The translations under genes were made by a program, and so were the position numbers. A stretch of DNA of 64,000 nucleotides from Pseudomonas orientalis (GTDB lineage: Bacteria; Pseudomonadota; Gammaproteobacteria; Pseudomonadales; Pseudomonadaceae): NCBI RefSeq assembly GCF_001439815.1, contig NZ_JYLM01000003.1, positions 372,001 to 436,000 on the forward strand, in the 5' to 3' direction. How positions within the stretch are numbered: position 1 is the stretch's first letter; each line of letters opens with the position of its first letter. This document shows, piece by piece, positions 54,290 through 62,334 of this stretch. The notes under the pieces are model-generated. The model did not search any database and was not told the origin of the DNA. It saw only the letters and a program-made list of their open reading frames with translations.

Positions 54290-55273
54290 ATGACGTTCCC
54301 CCTACGTAAGCTCGCCCTCGCCGCCGGCTGCATGCTGTTCGCCGGCCACCTGCTGGCCACCGACGAACCCAAGCGCCCCGAATGCATCGCCCCGGCCTCC
54401 CCTGGTGGCGGTTTCGATTTGACCTGCAAACTGGCGCAAAGCGCATTGGTCAACCAGAAACTGTTGAGCAAGCCGATGCGCGTGACCTACATGCCGGGCG
54501 GCGTGGGCGCGGTGGCCTACAACGCCGTGGTCGCCCAGCGCCCTGCGGATGCGGGCACCCTGGTGGCCTGGTCCAGCGGTTCGTTGCTGAACCTGGCCCA
54601 GGGCAAGTTCGGTCGTTTCGATGAAAGCGCCGTGCGCTGGCTCGCCGCAGTAGGCACCAGTTACGGTGCCATCGCGGTGAAAAGTGATTCGCCCTACAAG
54701 ACCCTCGACGATCTCGTAAAAGCCTTGAAGAAAGATCCAGGCAGCGTGGTGATCGGTTCCGGCGGCACGGTCGGCAGCCAGGACTGGATGCAAACCGCCC
54801 TGATCGCCAAGGCGGCCGGGATCAACCCGCGCGAGCTGCGTTACGTCGCGCTGGAAGGCGGCGGCGAAATCGCTACCGCGTTGCTCGGCGGTCACATTCA
54901 GGTAGGCAGTACCGACATCTCCGACTCCATGCCACACATCCTCAGCGGCGACATGCGCCTGCTGGCGGTGTTCTCCGAAAAGCGCCTGGACGAGCCGGAA
55001 ATGAAAGACATCCCGACCGCCAAGGAGCAAGGCTACGACATCGTCTGGCCGGTGGTGCGCGGTTTCTACCTCGGGCCAAAAGTCAGCGATGCCGATTACG
55101 CCTGGTGGAAAGACGCCTTCGACAAGCTGCTGGCCTCCGACGAGTTCGCCAAGCTGCGCGATCAGCGCGAGCTGTTCCCGTTCGCCATGACCGGCCCGGA
55201 GCTGGACACCTATGTGAAGAAACAGGTGGCTGACTACAAAGTGCTGGCCAAAGAGTTCGGCCTGATCCAGTAA
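54290..55273 (+). CDS. tctC: Tricarboxylate-binding protein TctC
   Basis: A 327-residue periplasmic binding protein of the tripartite tricarboxylate transporter. Signal peptide about 1-23, then APASPGGGFDLTCKLAQSAL, the TctC-family substrate loop, MPGGVGAVAYNAVVAQRPADAGTLVAWSSGSLLNLAQ and the closing two-lobe fold. It delivers citrate or related acids to TctAB. ATG at 54290 with GGAG upstream. The downstream REPIN separates it from tctB. Confidence 0.93.
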   Translation: MTFPLRKLALAAGCMLFAGHLLATDEPKRPECIAPASPGGGFDLTCKLAQSALVNQKLLSKPMRVTYMPGGVGAVAYNAVVAQRPADAGTLVAWSSGSLLNLAQGKFGRFDESAVRWLAAVGTSYGAIAVKSDSPYKTLDDLVKALKKDPGSVVIGSGGTVGSQDWMQTALIAKAAGINPRELRYVALEGGGEIATALLGGHIQVGSTDISDSMPHILSGDMRLLAVFSEKRLDEPEMKDIPTAKEQGYDIVWPVVRGFYLGPKVSDADYAWWKDAFDKLLASDEFAKLRDQRELFPFAMTGPELDTYVKKQVADYKVLAKEFGLIQ

Positions 55274-55299
55274 ACGCACCCTCTTTTGTGTAATGCCCC

Positions 55300-55400
55300 T
55301 GTAGGAGCGAGCTTGCTCGCGAAGAACCCAAGGACATCCACGTGCGTCCAGACAGCACGCGTTATCGTTGACGTTTTTCGCGAGCAAGCTCGCTCCTACA
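55300..55400. repeat. REPIN, GII-like, inside the tct operon
   Basis: Arms with TGTAGGAGCGAGCTTGCTCG and its complement flank a spacer containing GTTATCGTTGACGTTT, the fourth copy of the conserved element. It lies in the 148-base gap between tctC and tctB, where the stem may reduce read-through or stabilise the tctC message, fitting the need for excess binding protein. Confidence 0.88.
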
Positions 55401-55421
55401 AGAGGGGCCTTGGAGTTTTCT

Positions 55422-55880
55422 ATGCTCTTACAACGCATTTTTGCCGCCGTGCTGTTGCTGGCCTGCGCCGGCCTCGCCCTGATGGCCTGGCCGTATCAGG
55501 CAGCCTTTTCCTACGAGCCGGTCGGGCCACGCGCCTTCCCGCTGCTGATGCTCGGGCTGATGAGCCTGGCGCTGGTCTATATGCTGATTCGCCCGCAAGC
55601 GACCCAACACACCGAAGAAGAACCGGCGCTGGACCGCGACACCCTGGTCAAGATCGGCGTGTGCGTCGCGCTGTTGATCGTGTTCGCCGCCACCTTCGAA
55701 CCCCTGGGTTTCATCCTCAGCAGCCTGCTGATCGGCATCCCTATGGCACGCCTGTATGGCGGCCGCTGGCTGCCCAGCGTGGTGATCGTCGGCCTGATGG
55801 CCATTGGTCTATATCTGCTGTTCGATAAAGTCATGGATGTGCCGCTGCCCCTTGGCCTGCTCGACGTTCTGGAGAACTGA
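55422..55880 (+). CDS. tctB: Tricarboxylate transporter small permease TctB
   Basis: A 152-residue, four-TM inner-membrane protein of the TctB family (hydrophobic segments about 4-24, 42-60, 75-98, 110-140). Together with TctA it forms the Na+/H+-coupled permease. The ATG at 55422 is preceded by TTGGAG. It follows a REPIN and precedes tctA by one base. Confidence 0.9.
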   Translation: MLLQRIFAAVLLLACAGLALMAWPYQAAFSYEPVGPRAFPLLMLGLMSLALVYMLIRPQATQHTEEEPALDRDTLVKIGVCVALLIVFAATFEPLGFILSSLLIGIPMARLYGGRWLPSVVIVGLMAIGLYLLFDKVMDVPLPLGLLDVLEN

Positions 55881-55881
55881 C

Positions 55882-57396
55882 ATGGATACTTTCGGCTATT
55901 TGGGCCAGGGCTTCGGCGTTGCACTGTCCCCTTACAACCTGATCACCGCGTTGTGCGGCACCTTGATCGGCACCGTGGTCGGCCTGTTGCCGGGCCTGGG
56001 GCCGATCAACGGCGTGGCGCTGTTGATCCCCATCGCCTTCGCCCTCGGCCTGCCACCGGAGTCGGCGTTGATCCTGCTGGCCGCCGTGTACCTGGGCTGC
56101 GAATACGGCGGCCGTATCAGCTCGATCCTGCTCAATATTCCGGGCGAAGCCTCCACCGTGATGACTACCCTGGACGGCTACCCGATGGCCCGCAAAGGCC
56201 TGGCCGGCGTGGCGCTGTCGTTGTCGGCCTGGAGTTCGTTCATCGGTGCCTTTATCGCCACCTGCGGCATGGTGCTGTTCGCCCCGCTGCTGGCCAAATG
56301 GGCGATTGCCTTCGGCCCGGCGGAATATTTCGTGCTGATGGTGTTTGCGATTGTGTGCCTGGGCGGCATGGCCGGTGACAAGCCGCTGAAAACCTTTGTA
56401 GCGGCGCTGATCGGCCTGTTCCTCTCGGCCGTGGGCATTGACGCCAACAGCGGCGTGTACCGCTTTACCGGCGACAACATCCACCTCACCGATGGCATTC
56501 AGTTCGTGGTGCTGGTGCTGGGCCTGTTCTCCATCAGCGAAATCCTGTTGCTGCTGGAAAAAACCCACCGCGGCCAGGAAGCGGTCAAGGCCACCGGGCG
56601 CATGATGTTCAACCTCAAGGAAGCCGGTGCGGTGTTCGTGGTCAACATCCGCTGCGGCTTGCTCGGTTTCATCATGGGCGTGTTGCCGGGTGCCGGTGCG
56701 ACCCTGGCATCCGCCGTCGCCTACATGACCGAAAAACGCCTGGCCGGTGCCAGCGGCAAATTCGGCCAGGGCGACATGCGTGGCCTGGCCGCCCCGGAAA
56801 CCGCGATCGGCGCCTCTGCCTGCGGCGCCCTGGTGCCGATGCTGACCCTGGGCGTGCCCGGTTCGGGCACCACGGCCGTGATGATCGGCGCCCTGTCGCT
56901 GTACAACATCACCCCAGGGCCGCTGTTGTTCCAGCAGCAACCGGATATTGTCTGGGGCCTGATCGCGTCGTTGTTCATCGCCAACATCATGCTGGTGATC
57001 CTCAACATCCCGATGATCCGTATCTTCACCCGTATTCTCGCCGTGCCGAACTGGGCACTGGTGCCGGTGATCGCCATCATCACCGCGATCGGTGTCTACG
57101 CGGTTCACGCCACCACGTTCGACCTGTTCCTGATGGTCGGGATCGGCATCTTCGGCTACATCCTGCGCAAGCTCGACTTCCCCCTATCGCCGGTATTGCT
57201 GGGCTTTATCCTCGGCGGCCTGATGGAACAGAATCTGCGCCGGGCGCTGTCGATCTCCAACGGTGCGCTGGACATCCTCTGGTCGAGCCCGATCACCTTT
57301 GGTGTCTGGGTACTGACTGCGCTGATGCTGCTGTTCCCACTGGTGCGCATCTACCGCAAACGTGCCCTGCAGCGTCGTGCCCTGGCCGATGTCTGA
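55882..57396 (+). CDS. tctA: Tricarboxylate transporter large permease TctA
   Basis: A 504-residue, about 12-TM permease. Conserved TctA signatures are GTLIGTVVGLLPGLGPINGVALLIPIAFALG, AAVYLGCEYGGRISSILLNIPGEASTVMTTLDGYPMARKGLAGVAL and GVPGSGTTAVMIGALSLYNITPGPLLF. The ATG at 55882 (MDTFGYLGQGFGVAL) is preceded by GGAGAAC and one base after the tctB stop. Together with TctB and TctC it imports tricarboxylates. Confidence 0.95.
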   Translation: MDTFGYLGQGFGVALSPYNLITALCGTLIGTVVGLLPGLGPINGVALLIPIAFALGLPPESALILLAAVYLGCEYGGRISSILLNIPGEASTVMTTLDGYPMARKGLAGVALSLSAWSSFIGAFIATCGMVLFAPLLAKWAIAFGPAEYFVLMVFAIVCLGGMAGDKPLKTFVAALIGLFLSAVGIDANSGVYRFTGDNIHLTDGIQFVVLVLGLFSISEILLLLEKTHRGQEAVKATGRMMFNLKEAGAVFVVNIRCGLLGFIMGVLPGAGATLASAVAYMTEKRLAGASGKFGQGDMRGLAAPETAIGASACGALVPMLTLGVPGSGTTAVMIGALSLYNITPGPLLFQQQPDIVWGLIASLFIANIMLVILNIPMIRIFTRILAVPNWALVPVIAIITAIGVYAVHATTFDLFLMVGIGIFGYILRKLDFPLSPVLLGFILGGLMEQNLRRALSISNGALDILWSSPITFGVWVLTALMLLFPLVRIYRKRALQRRALADV

Positions 57397-58417
57397 GGTC
57401 ACCTTCAAACATTGGTGGGGAACACCGCTGGTCGGCCTGGCCGGCGGTTACCTGGCCAGCCTTGTCGGCTGGCCTCTGCCTTATATGGTCGGCTCGTTGC
57501 TGGCAATCATCCTGGTGCGCTGCCTGACACCGTGGCAGTTGGCGGAAATCCCCGGCGGGCGCAAATGCGGCCAATGGGTGGTGGGTATCGGCATCGGCCT
57601 GCACTTCACACCGGTGGTGATCGAGCAAGTGATGAGCCACTTCGGGCTGATCTTCTTCGGCGCGCTGGTCACCAGCCTGTCGAGTGCGGTCGGCGTGTGG
57701 CTGATGCGCCGCAGTGGCGAAGATCGCGCCACCGCGTTTTTTTCGAGCATGCCGGGCGGGTCCGGCGAGATGGTCAACCTCGGTGCGCGCAACGGTGCGG
57801 TGCTCAGCCGTGTTGCAGCCGGCCAGAGTTTGCGCGTGTTGCTGGTGGTGTTGTGTGTACCGGCGATTTTCAAGTATGTGTTGGGCGGCGGCACGCCGCA
57901 GTTTCATCCGGCACCGGTGAGCTGGCCTTGGTTGTTGATGCTGTTTCCGATCGGCGCGCTGGTAGCCTGGGGCTGGCAGCGCTTGCGTCAGCCGAACCCC
58001 TGGTTGTTCGGGCCATTGCTGGTGAGTGGAACAGCCAGTGTGGTGTTTGACCTGCATATCGGGCTGCCCGATGGAGGTAGCCAGATCGGCCAATGGCTGA
58101 TCGGCAGCGGTTTGGGCTGTCACTTCAACCGTCAGTTTTTTCGCCGGGCGCCGTCGTTCATGGCCCGTACTTTGATCGGCACGGTCTTGACCATGGCACT
58201 GGCGACATTGGCGGCCGTGGGCCTGAGTGCACTGACGCACCTGGATCTGCGCTCGCTGACCCTGGGCATGATGCCCGGCGGCATTGCCGAGATGAGCCTT
58301 ACCGCCGAAACGCTGCAGTTATCCGTTCCCCTGGTAACGGCCATGCAGGTGATGCGGCTGCTGTTCGTGCTGTTCCTGGCCGAGCCGCTCTTCCGGCACT
58401 GGAACCGCCAACCCTGA
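57389..58417 (+). CDS. AbrB-family membrane protein, tct-coupled
   Basis: A 342-residue protein with about 10 TM helices and an internal duplication. VGLAGGYLASLVGWPLPYMVGSLLAIILVR and FFSSMPGGSGEMVNLGARNGA, then in the second half MMPGGIAEMSLTAETL, match the AbrB_dup family, sometimes mislabelled ammonia monooxygenase. It overlaps tctA by eight bases, so it belongs to the same operon. Transport or regulation of tricarboxylate uptake is inferred only from this context. Confidence 0.82.
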   Translation: MSEVTFKHWWGTPLVGLAGGYLASLVGWPLPYMVGSLLAIILVRCLTPWQLAEIPGGRKCGQWVVGIGIGLHFTPVVIEQVMSHFGLIFFGALVTSLSSAVGVWLMRRSGEDRATAFFSSMPGGSGEMVNLGARNGAVLSRVAAGQSLRVLLVVLCVPAIFKYVLGGGTPQFHPAPVSWPWLLMLFPIGALVAWGWQRLRQPNPWLFGPLLVSGTASVVFDLHIGLPDGGSQIGQWLIGSGLGCHFNRQFFRRAPSFMARTLIGTVLTMALATLAAVGLSALTHLDLRSLTLGMMPGGIAEMSLTAETLQLSVPLVTAMQVMRLLFVLFLAEPLFRHWNRQP

Positions 58418-58522
58418 CACTCCGCTGTGAGAATGGCCCGCACCTGGGCCGTTACCGTTGGTCGGTACTGTCAACTCTCACAGCTGGTTGCGCCTCTCAT
58501 CGCGAGTTACACCTCTTCGCAG

Positions 58523-58548
58523 CTACGGCCACTCCGAAATGGCCGTAG
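58523..58548. other. 9-bp hairpin upstream of the 1051-aa gene
   Basis: CTACGGCCA (58523-58531) and TGGCCGTAG (58540-58548) form a perfect stem with an eight-base loop. It lies 37 bases before the ATG at 58585. It has no T-run, so is either a leader hairpin or an operator. A GGAGGG-like signal is absent, but GAGGG precedes the ATG. Confidence 0.5.
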
Positions 58549-58584
58549 ACATCGCGTGTCTCACTGACTGAAGAGGGTATCACC

Positions 58585-61500
58585 ATGGCTAACAATGAAG
58601 AGTCTTCACCATCCGGCCAACACCTGACCGAGCATTCAGAGCAGCAATCACTGTCCGCCCCGCCCTCTTCCACGCAGGAGGAAAGAAAAAAGACACCGTC
58701 TGCACGGCGGTCCCACATCGACACGCGTTATCTGGTCCCCCCGCCCTCCGAGGCCACCTTGAATTCGATAAAAGCTGGCGAAAGGGTGCCGCTCTCAGAC
58801 CTGACACTGTACATACCAGCACGCACCTCAGGTGTGCAGGGTGTTGACGCAGGTATCAACCGCATCGCGGTCATGTCGCAGGAGGAAGGGTTGCTGATCG
58901 CCCTATTGCCCTTTCTGGAGGCGGCCGAACTGGACGATGTGGAATGTTATTGGGGAACGCTGGATAAGCCCGTTGCGCATACGATCATCCAGAAGCAACA
59001 CCTTGACGGCCACCAATTGATAGTCCTGTTCGTACCACAGTCGGTGATCTCCGATGGTTTGGTTTCCGCTTACATTAAAGTGACACGTCTCGGCCAAGCC
59101 GTCGGAGAAACAAGAAAAACCTTACTTAAGGTCGATACACGCCAGCCCGGCGGGGAAAACCCGGCCAGCCCTTACCCTGTAAACCCGAACCTGCGCAAGC
59201 CGGTCATTGACCCGAAGTATCTGCAAGACGGCATCACCGGGACGGACATCAGCAATGGCAAGTGCATAGCCATCGGAATTCCTTCCTACCCCGCCGACAC
59301 TTCGTTGCCCCCGCCCACTCATCGGGCAGTACGTGATGTTATTCACCTGAAAATCGGTGACTTCACCATCAAGCGCACTGTACTGCCGGAAGAGGTTGGA
59401 ACCTATCAAGACATCGTCATTGAAGTGTGCCAGAGCGATTGGCAAAGCATCGGCAACGGTTCTCACGCTTGCTTGTTCAGCGTGGAAGATGAAGTTGGCA
59501 ACCCTTCCGACGGTTGGTCGGAGGCCGAATACCTCCCAGTCTACCTGGACGATGAGTCAAAATACTTGTTGCCGGCTTGCCACTTCCTGGAGGCTGACGA
59601 AGACGGCAAACTCGACCTGAGCAAGGTGACCGGCCCGACAGTGACGATCCTCGTTTTGATCGAACCTCGCAACTATGCCATTAACGACGTGATCAGGGTA
59701 CGCCTCAGCGGCACGGCGGCTGGGTTACCGGTGAGGAAAATCTACAGTTCAGACCCGCTGCAATCCACTACATCGCGACTGCTTAGAATTCCATGCCCGG
59801 TGATCGACCTGGAGCCTCTCACTGGCGGTCGTAGTTTCCTTCAATATGAACGAATCCGTTACAACGAGCCGAATCTAGGCTCCTTTATCACGGAAGTCTA
59901 CGTGACCGGCGCCGCCTCCGGAGGCCTTCGCGCGCCCAAAGTGCGGGAGGCCGTCAACGGACAAATTCCTGATGATCTAACCCAAGTGCATGTCGACATT
60001 GAAGTTCACGGTTTCAGTTACTACGACCAAATCGAACTCCATGTGCTGGGCAAGTCCCCTGGGCACAATTACTACGACAATACGCTCGACAAAGTCGGCT
60101 CCGGTCAAGTCTCATTTGAGCTTATCCGGGGACTGGGCGTGCCTGTTGCCCTGCTCACGGGTGGCACCCTGGAAATCTGGTATTTCACGATAACTGCCGA
60201 GGGTAAGCATCGTTCTCCGATAACAACGGTTCATATTAATGCGCGATATGCCGCACTGCCCGCGCCGGAAGTCGACGAGGCTCCGCCGCCCGATTACGAG
60301 TTTGACGTAGAGACGTCCGAACGGGCCAACATTTGGGTCCGCGCCAACCCCGATATCAAAGACGGAGATACCGTCATCTTGTATGCAAGAGGTGACGCGC
60401 CTGGAGGAACCCCACCCACACAAAGATTCCCAATCGACCTCTTCTGGGAAGGCCGGGACGTGCCATTCAAGGTGGACATTGACTACATCAAACCCAATAA
60501 ACAGATGGATATTTCCTACGAGCGTGTACGGCCATTCGCTGCAACGCGCCCTTCGCAAATCGTCCCCATGAAAATCATCGCCGCGCATGATCTCCCCGCG
60601 CCGTTGGTTTATAAAAGCACGCAGTTGGACGACGAAAACGCTACGATTGATCCGAAAATTGCCGACAGCACGCCAAATGTGACCGTTCAGGTGCAGTTCG
60701 CAATGTCTGAAAGGGATCTTATTAAACTCGAGTTGACAGGCAGGCCCGGTATCGCCCTGCCGACCATTGAGCCTCAATACGGCAACCCGCGCGTGGGCTA
60801 TGTGCTATTTGAGTTTCCCAACTGGGTACTGGCCTACCACCTCGCCAGCGTTCTGCGTATTCAGTACCACGTGACAAACAACGGCGCCACCAGGGACTCA
60901 AGGGTGCTGAACCTTAGCGTCCTGGGCTTCGATGAGATACCGGGCGGCAATCCGCTGCCGCAGCCGATACTCAACAGCTTGAAACCTGGCTCGGTCCTGG
61001 ACCTCAATACAGTCAGCACCAACTATTGCTGGGTGGATCTGGCAAGATGGCTGCTCAGCAGGAAGGACCAACCGATCTGGCTCAAATGCCACAGCACTGA
61101 TGCATCAAAACCGTTAACGCTGCTTAACGGCGATCTCATCACTCAGGAGCAGGCCGAACACGGTATAGTTCGCGAGCCGGCGGAGCTCGGTTGGTTCACT
61201 GCGCTTCCCGATGGCAGCACGGTTAAGGTGACGGCCGCAGTGGGGTACACCGACAGTCCTGTTGAAGCGAACGCGACGCTCTTTCCGTCGAGTACTTACT
61301 TCATCAAAGCGCTGCGCCTCTCTGATTTCACGGATTTTGAAGTGTTCTTCTGGAATGGTTGGGCCAATTTGATCAACGGGCTTGGCGAGATCAGGAACTT
61401 CAATAACAATAATTACTGGCATGCAAGGCTCAATGGCGGTAGCCCTATCATGCCGGGCGTGATTAAAACCTTTTTTATAAAAAGTGCTAGAACCTACCGT

Positions 61501-61740
61501 ATCAGTTTCAAAATGAAAGTTGACTTGTCTCCTTATCAACCCCAGGCGTTCGTTGAGTTTGGTAGTCAGTCAAAAAGCTTCGTCTATGTTCACGAGGGTA
61601 ACTGGTACACCTACCAGCTGGACTTTGCGTTGCCGGCCGGGGCTCCGTCTCAATACTTGCCGCTGCGTATTTCCTTCAAAAGCACGCTGTCACCGGCGAA
61701 TTTTTCACTGGATGATATTTTGGTGGCAGAACTTCCCTAG
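58585..61740 (+). CDS. 1051-aa multidomain beta-rich protein, unknown
   Basis: A large protein with no signal peptide. Residues 1-50 are polar and disordered (Ser/Gln/Lys-rich). Residues about 50-900 look like a chain of beta-sandwich (Ig-like) modules of about 130 residues, each starting with a LPAP/LRKP-like motif and carrying phrases such as YYDQIELHVLGKSPG and DTVILYARGDAPGG. Residues about 905-1051 form a different beta-sandwich (NGWANLINGLG, YRISFKMKVDLSP, YTYQLDFALPAG, SPANFSLDDILVAEL), like galactose-binding or CBM4/9-type jelly rolls. Lower GC and many non-preferred codons suggest transfer. No secretion genes adjoin it. Surface binding is a guess. Confidence 0.7.
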   Translation: MANNEESSPSGQHLTEHSEQQSLSAPPSSTQEERKKTPSARRSHIDTRYLVPPPSEATLNSIKAGERVPLSDLTLYIPARTSGVQGVDAGINRIAVMSQEEGLLIALLPFLEAAELDDVECYWGTLDKPVAHTIIQKQHLDGHQLIVLFVPQSVISDGLVSAYIKVTRLGQAVGETRKTLLKVDTRQPGGENPASPYPVNPNLRKPVIDPKYLQDGITGTDISNGKCIAIGIPSYPADTSLPPPTHRAVRDVIHLKIGDFTIKRTVLPEEVGTYQDIVIEVCQSDWQSIGNGSHACLFSVEDEVGNPSDGWSEAEYLPVYLDDESKYLLPACHFLEADEDGKLDLSKVTGPTVTILVLIEPRNYAINDVIRVRLSGTAAGLPVRKIYSSDPLQSTTSRLLRIPCPVIDLEPLTGGRSFLQYERIRYNEPNLGSFITEVYVTGAASGGLRAPKVREAVNGQIPDDLTQVHVDIEVHGFSYYDQIELHVLGKSPGHNYYDNTLDKVGSGQVSFELIRGLGVPVALLTGGTLEIWYFTITAEGKHRSPITTVHINARYAALPAPEVDEAPPPDYEFDVETSERANIWVRANPDIKDGDTVILYARGDAPGGTPPTQRFPIDLFWEGRDVPFKVDIDYIKPNKQMDISYERVRPFAATRPSQIVPMKIIAAHDLPAPLVYKSTQLDDENATIDPKIADSTPNVTVQVQFAMSERDLIKLELTGRPGIALPTIEPQYGNPRVGYVLFEFPNWVLAYHLASVLRIQYHVTNNGATRDSRVLNLSVLGFDEIPGGNPLPQPILNSLKPGSVLDLNTVSTNYCWVDLARWLLSRKDQPIWLKCHSTDASKPLTLLNGDLITQEQAEHGIVREPAELGWFTALPDGSTVKVTAAVGYTDSPVEANATLFPSSTYFIKALRLSDFTDFEVFFWNGWANLINGLGEIRNFNNNNYWHARLNGGSPIMPGVIKTFFIKSARTYRISFKMKVDLSPYQPQAFVEFGSQSKSFVYVHEGNWYTYQLDFALPAGAPSQYLPLRISFKSTLSPANFSLDDILVAELP

Positions 61741-61841
61741 CTCCATCTTCAGAGATGACGCCGGTGGCGTTAGTGCGCGTAACGGTTTCGGACGTTATTC
61801 GGCACGTACTTCAACACCATCCGGCGCTCTATTCCACGTAT

Positions 61842-61874
61842 AAAAAAGCCTCTCGACCGTACGGAAGAGAGGCG
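61842..61874 (-). terminator. Terminator of the small lipoprotein gene
   Basis: GCCTCTC and GAGAGGC form a stem around an approximately 12-base loop. The T-run follows on the minus strand (GGCTTTTTTATAC). It sits 15 bases after the lipoprotein stop. Confidence 0.8.
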
Positions 61875-61888
61875 TATTAATACATCAT

Positions 61889-62182
61889 TTATTTTTCGCA
61901 CTTCCTTGTGACCGGATTAAACTCCTGTCCGGTTGGACATTGATCCGCAACCTTTATATAACGATCGATACTGGGGTAGTAAAGACACCTGTACCACCAG
62001 CCAGGCGATACGCTTCTGAAGTAGCCAATACTCGTGCAGGGTGGATCCAGATTTGGATAACCGTCACCCAACACTACCTCTCCAGAGTGACTGGAACACG
62101 CAGCGAGCAGCACGGCCATCCCAGCCGCCACTAGCGCCTTAGGTACAGCCCGCATCATTTTCTTCTTGAACGAATAACCCAT
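61889..62182 (-). CDS. Cysteine-rich small lipoprotein, CBM14-like pattern
   Basis: A 97-residue lipoprotein with a lipobox VLLAACSS (Cys29). The mature part (about 68 residues) has four further cysteines in the order C-x17-C ... CPTGQEFNPVTRKC, with a YYPS aromatic run between them. This recalls the chitin-binding Peritrophin-A (CBM14) module, whose bacterial occurrence is unusual. The ATG at 62182 is preferred over an ATG 10 codons upstream. Lipid-anchored at the outer membrane is inferred. It lies between the giant protein and the autotransporter. Confidence 0.68.
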   Translation of the reverse strand: MGYSFKKKMMRAVPKALVAAGMAVLLAACSSHSGEVVLGDGYPNLDPPCTSIGYFRSVSPGWWYRCLYYPSIDRYIKVADQCPTGQEFNPVTRKCEK

Positions 62183-62334
62183 GGGGATCTCCTTATATAA
62201 AAGAATGCCCACTCAGTTAGCGTCAAAAAAAAATAACCGCCTACTGTCAAACCTGACAGGTTTTAAACTTGACCGACGAACGGAAGCACCTCCTTCCCTA
62301 TGAAGGAGGCGCCCGCCCAAGTTACCCGCGCGAC

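Noticed and set aside
55831..57108. A 425-codon minus-strand frame over tctA
   Set aside because: His/Gln/Arg-rich shadow of a membrane protein gene, with no domain and no ribosome-binding site.
57389..58417. Ammonia monooxygenase
   Set aside because: The protein is an AbrB_dup membrane family member with MPGGxxEM motifs; it has no copper-enzyme features.
62290..62310. Hairpin CTCCTT...AAGGAG as terminator between lipoprotein and autotransporter
   Set aside because: It can pair but has no T-run on the relevant strand, so the assignment is not supported.
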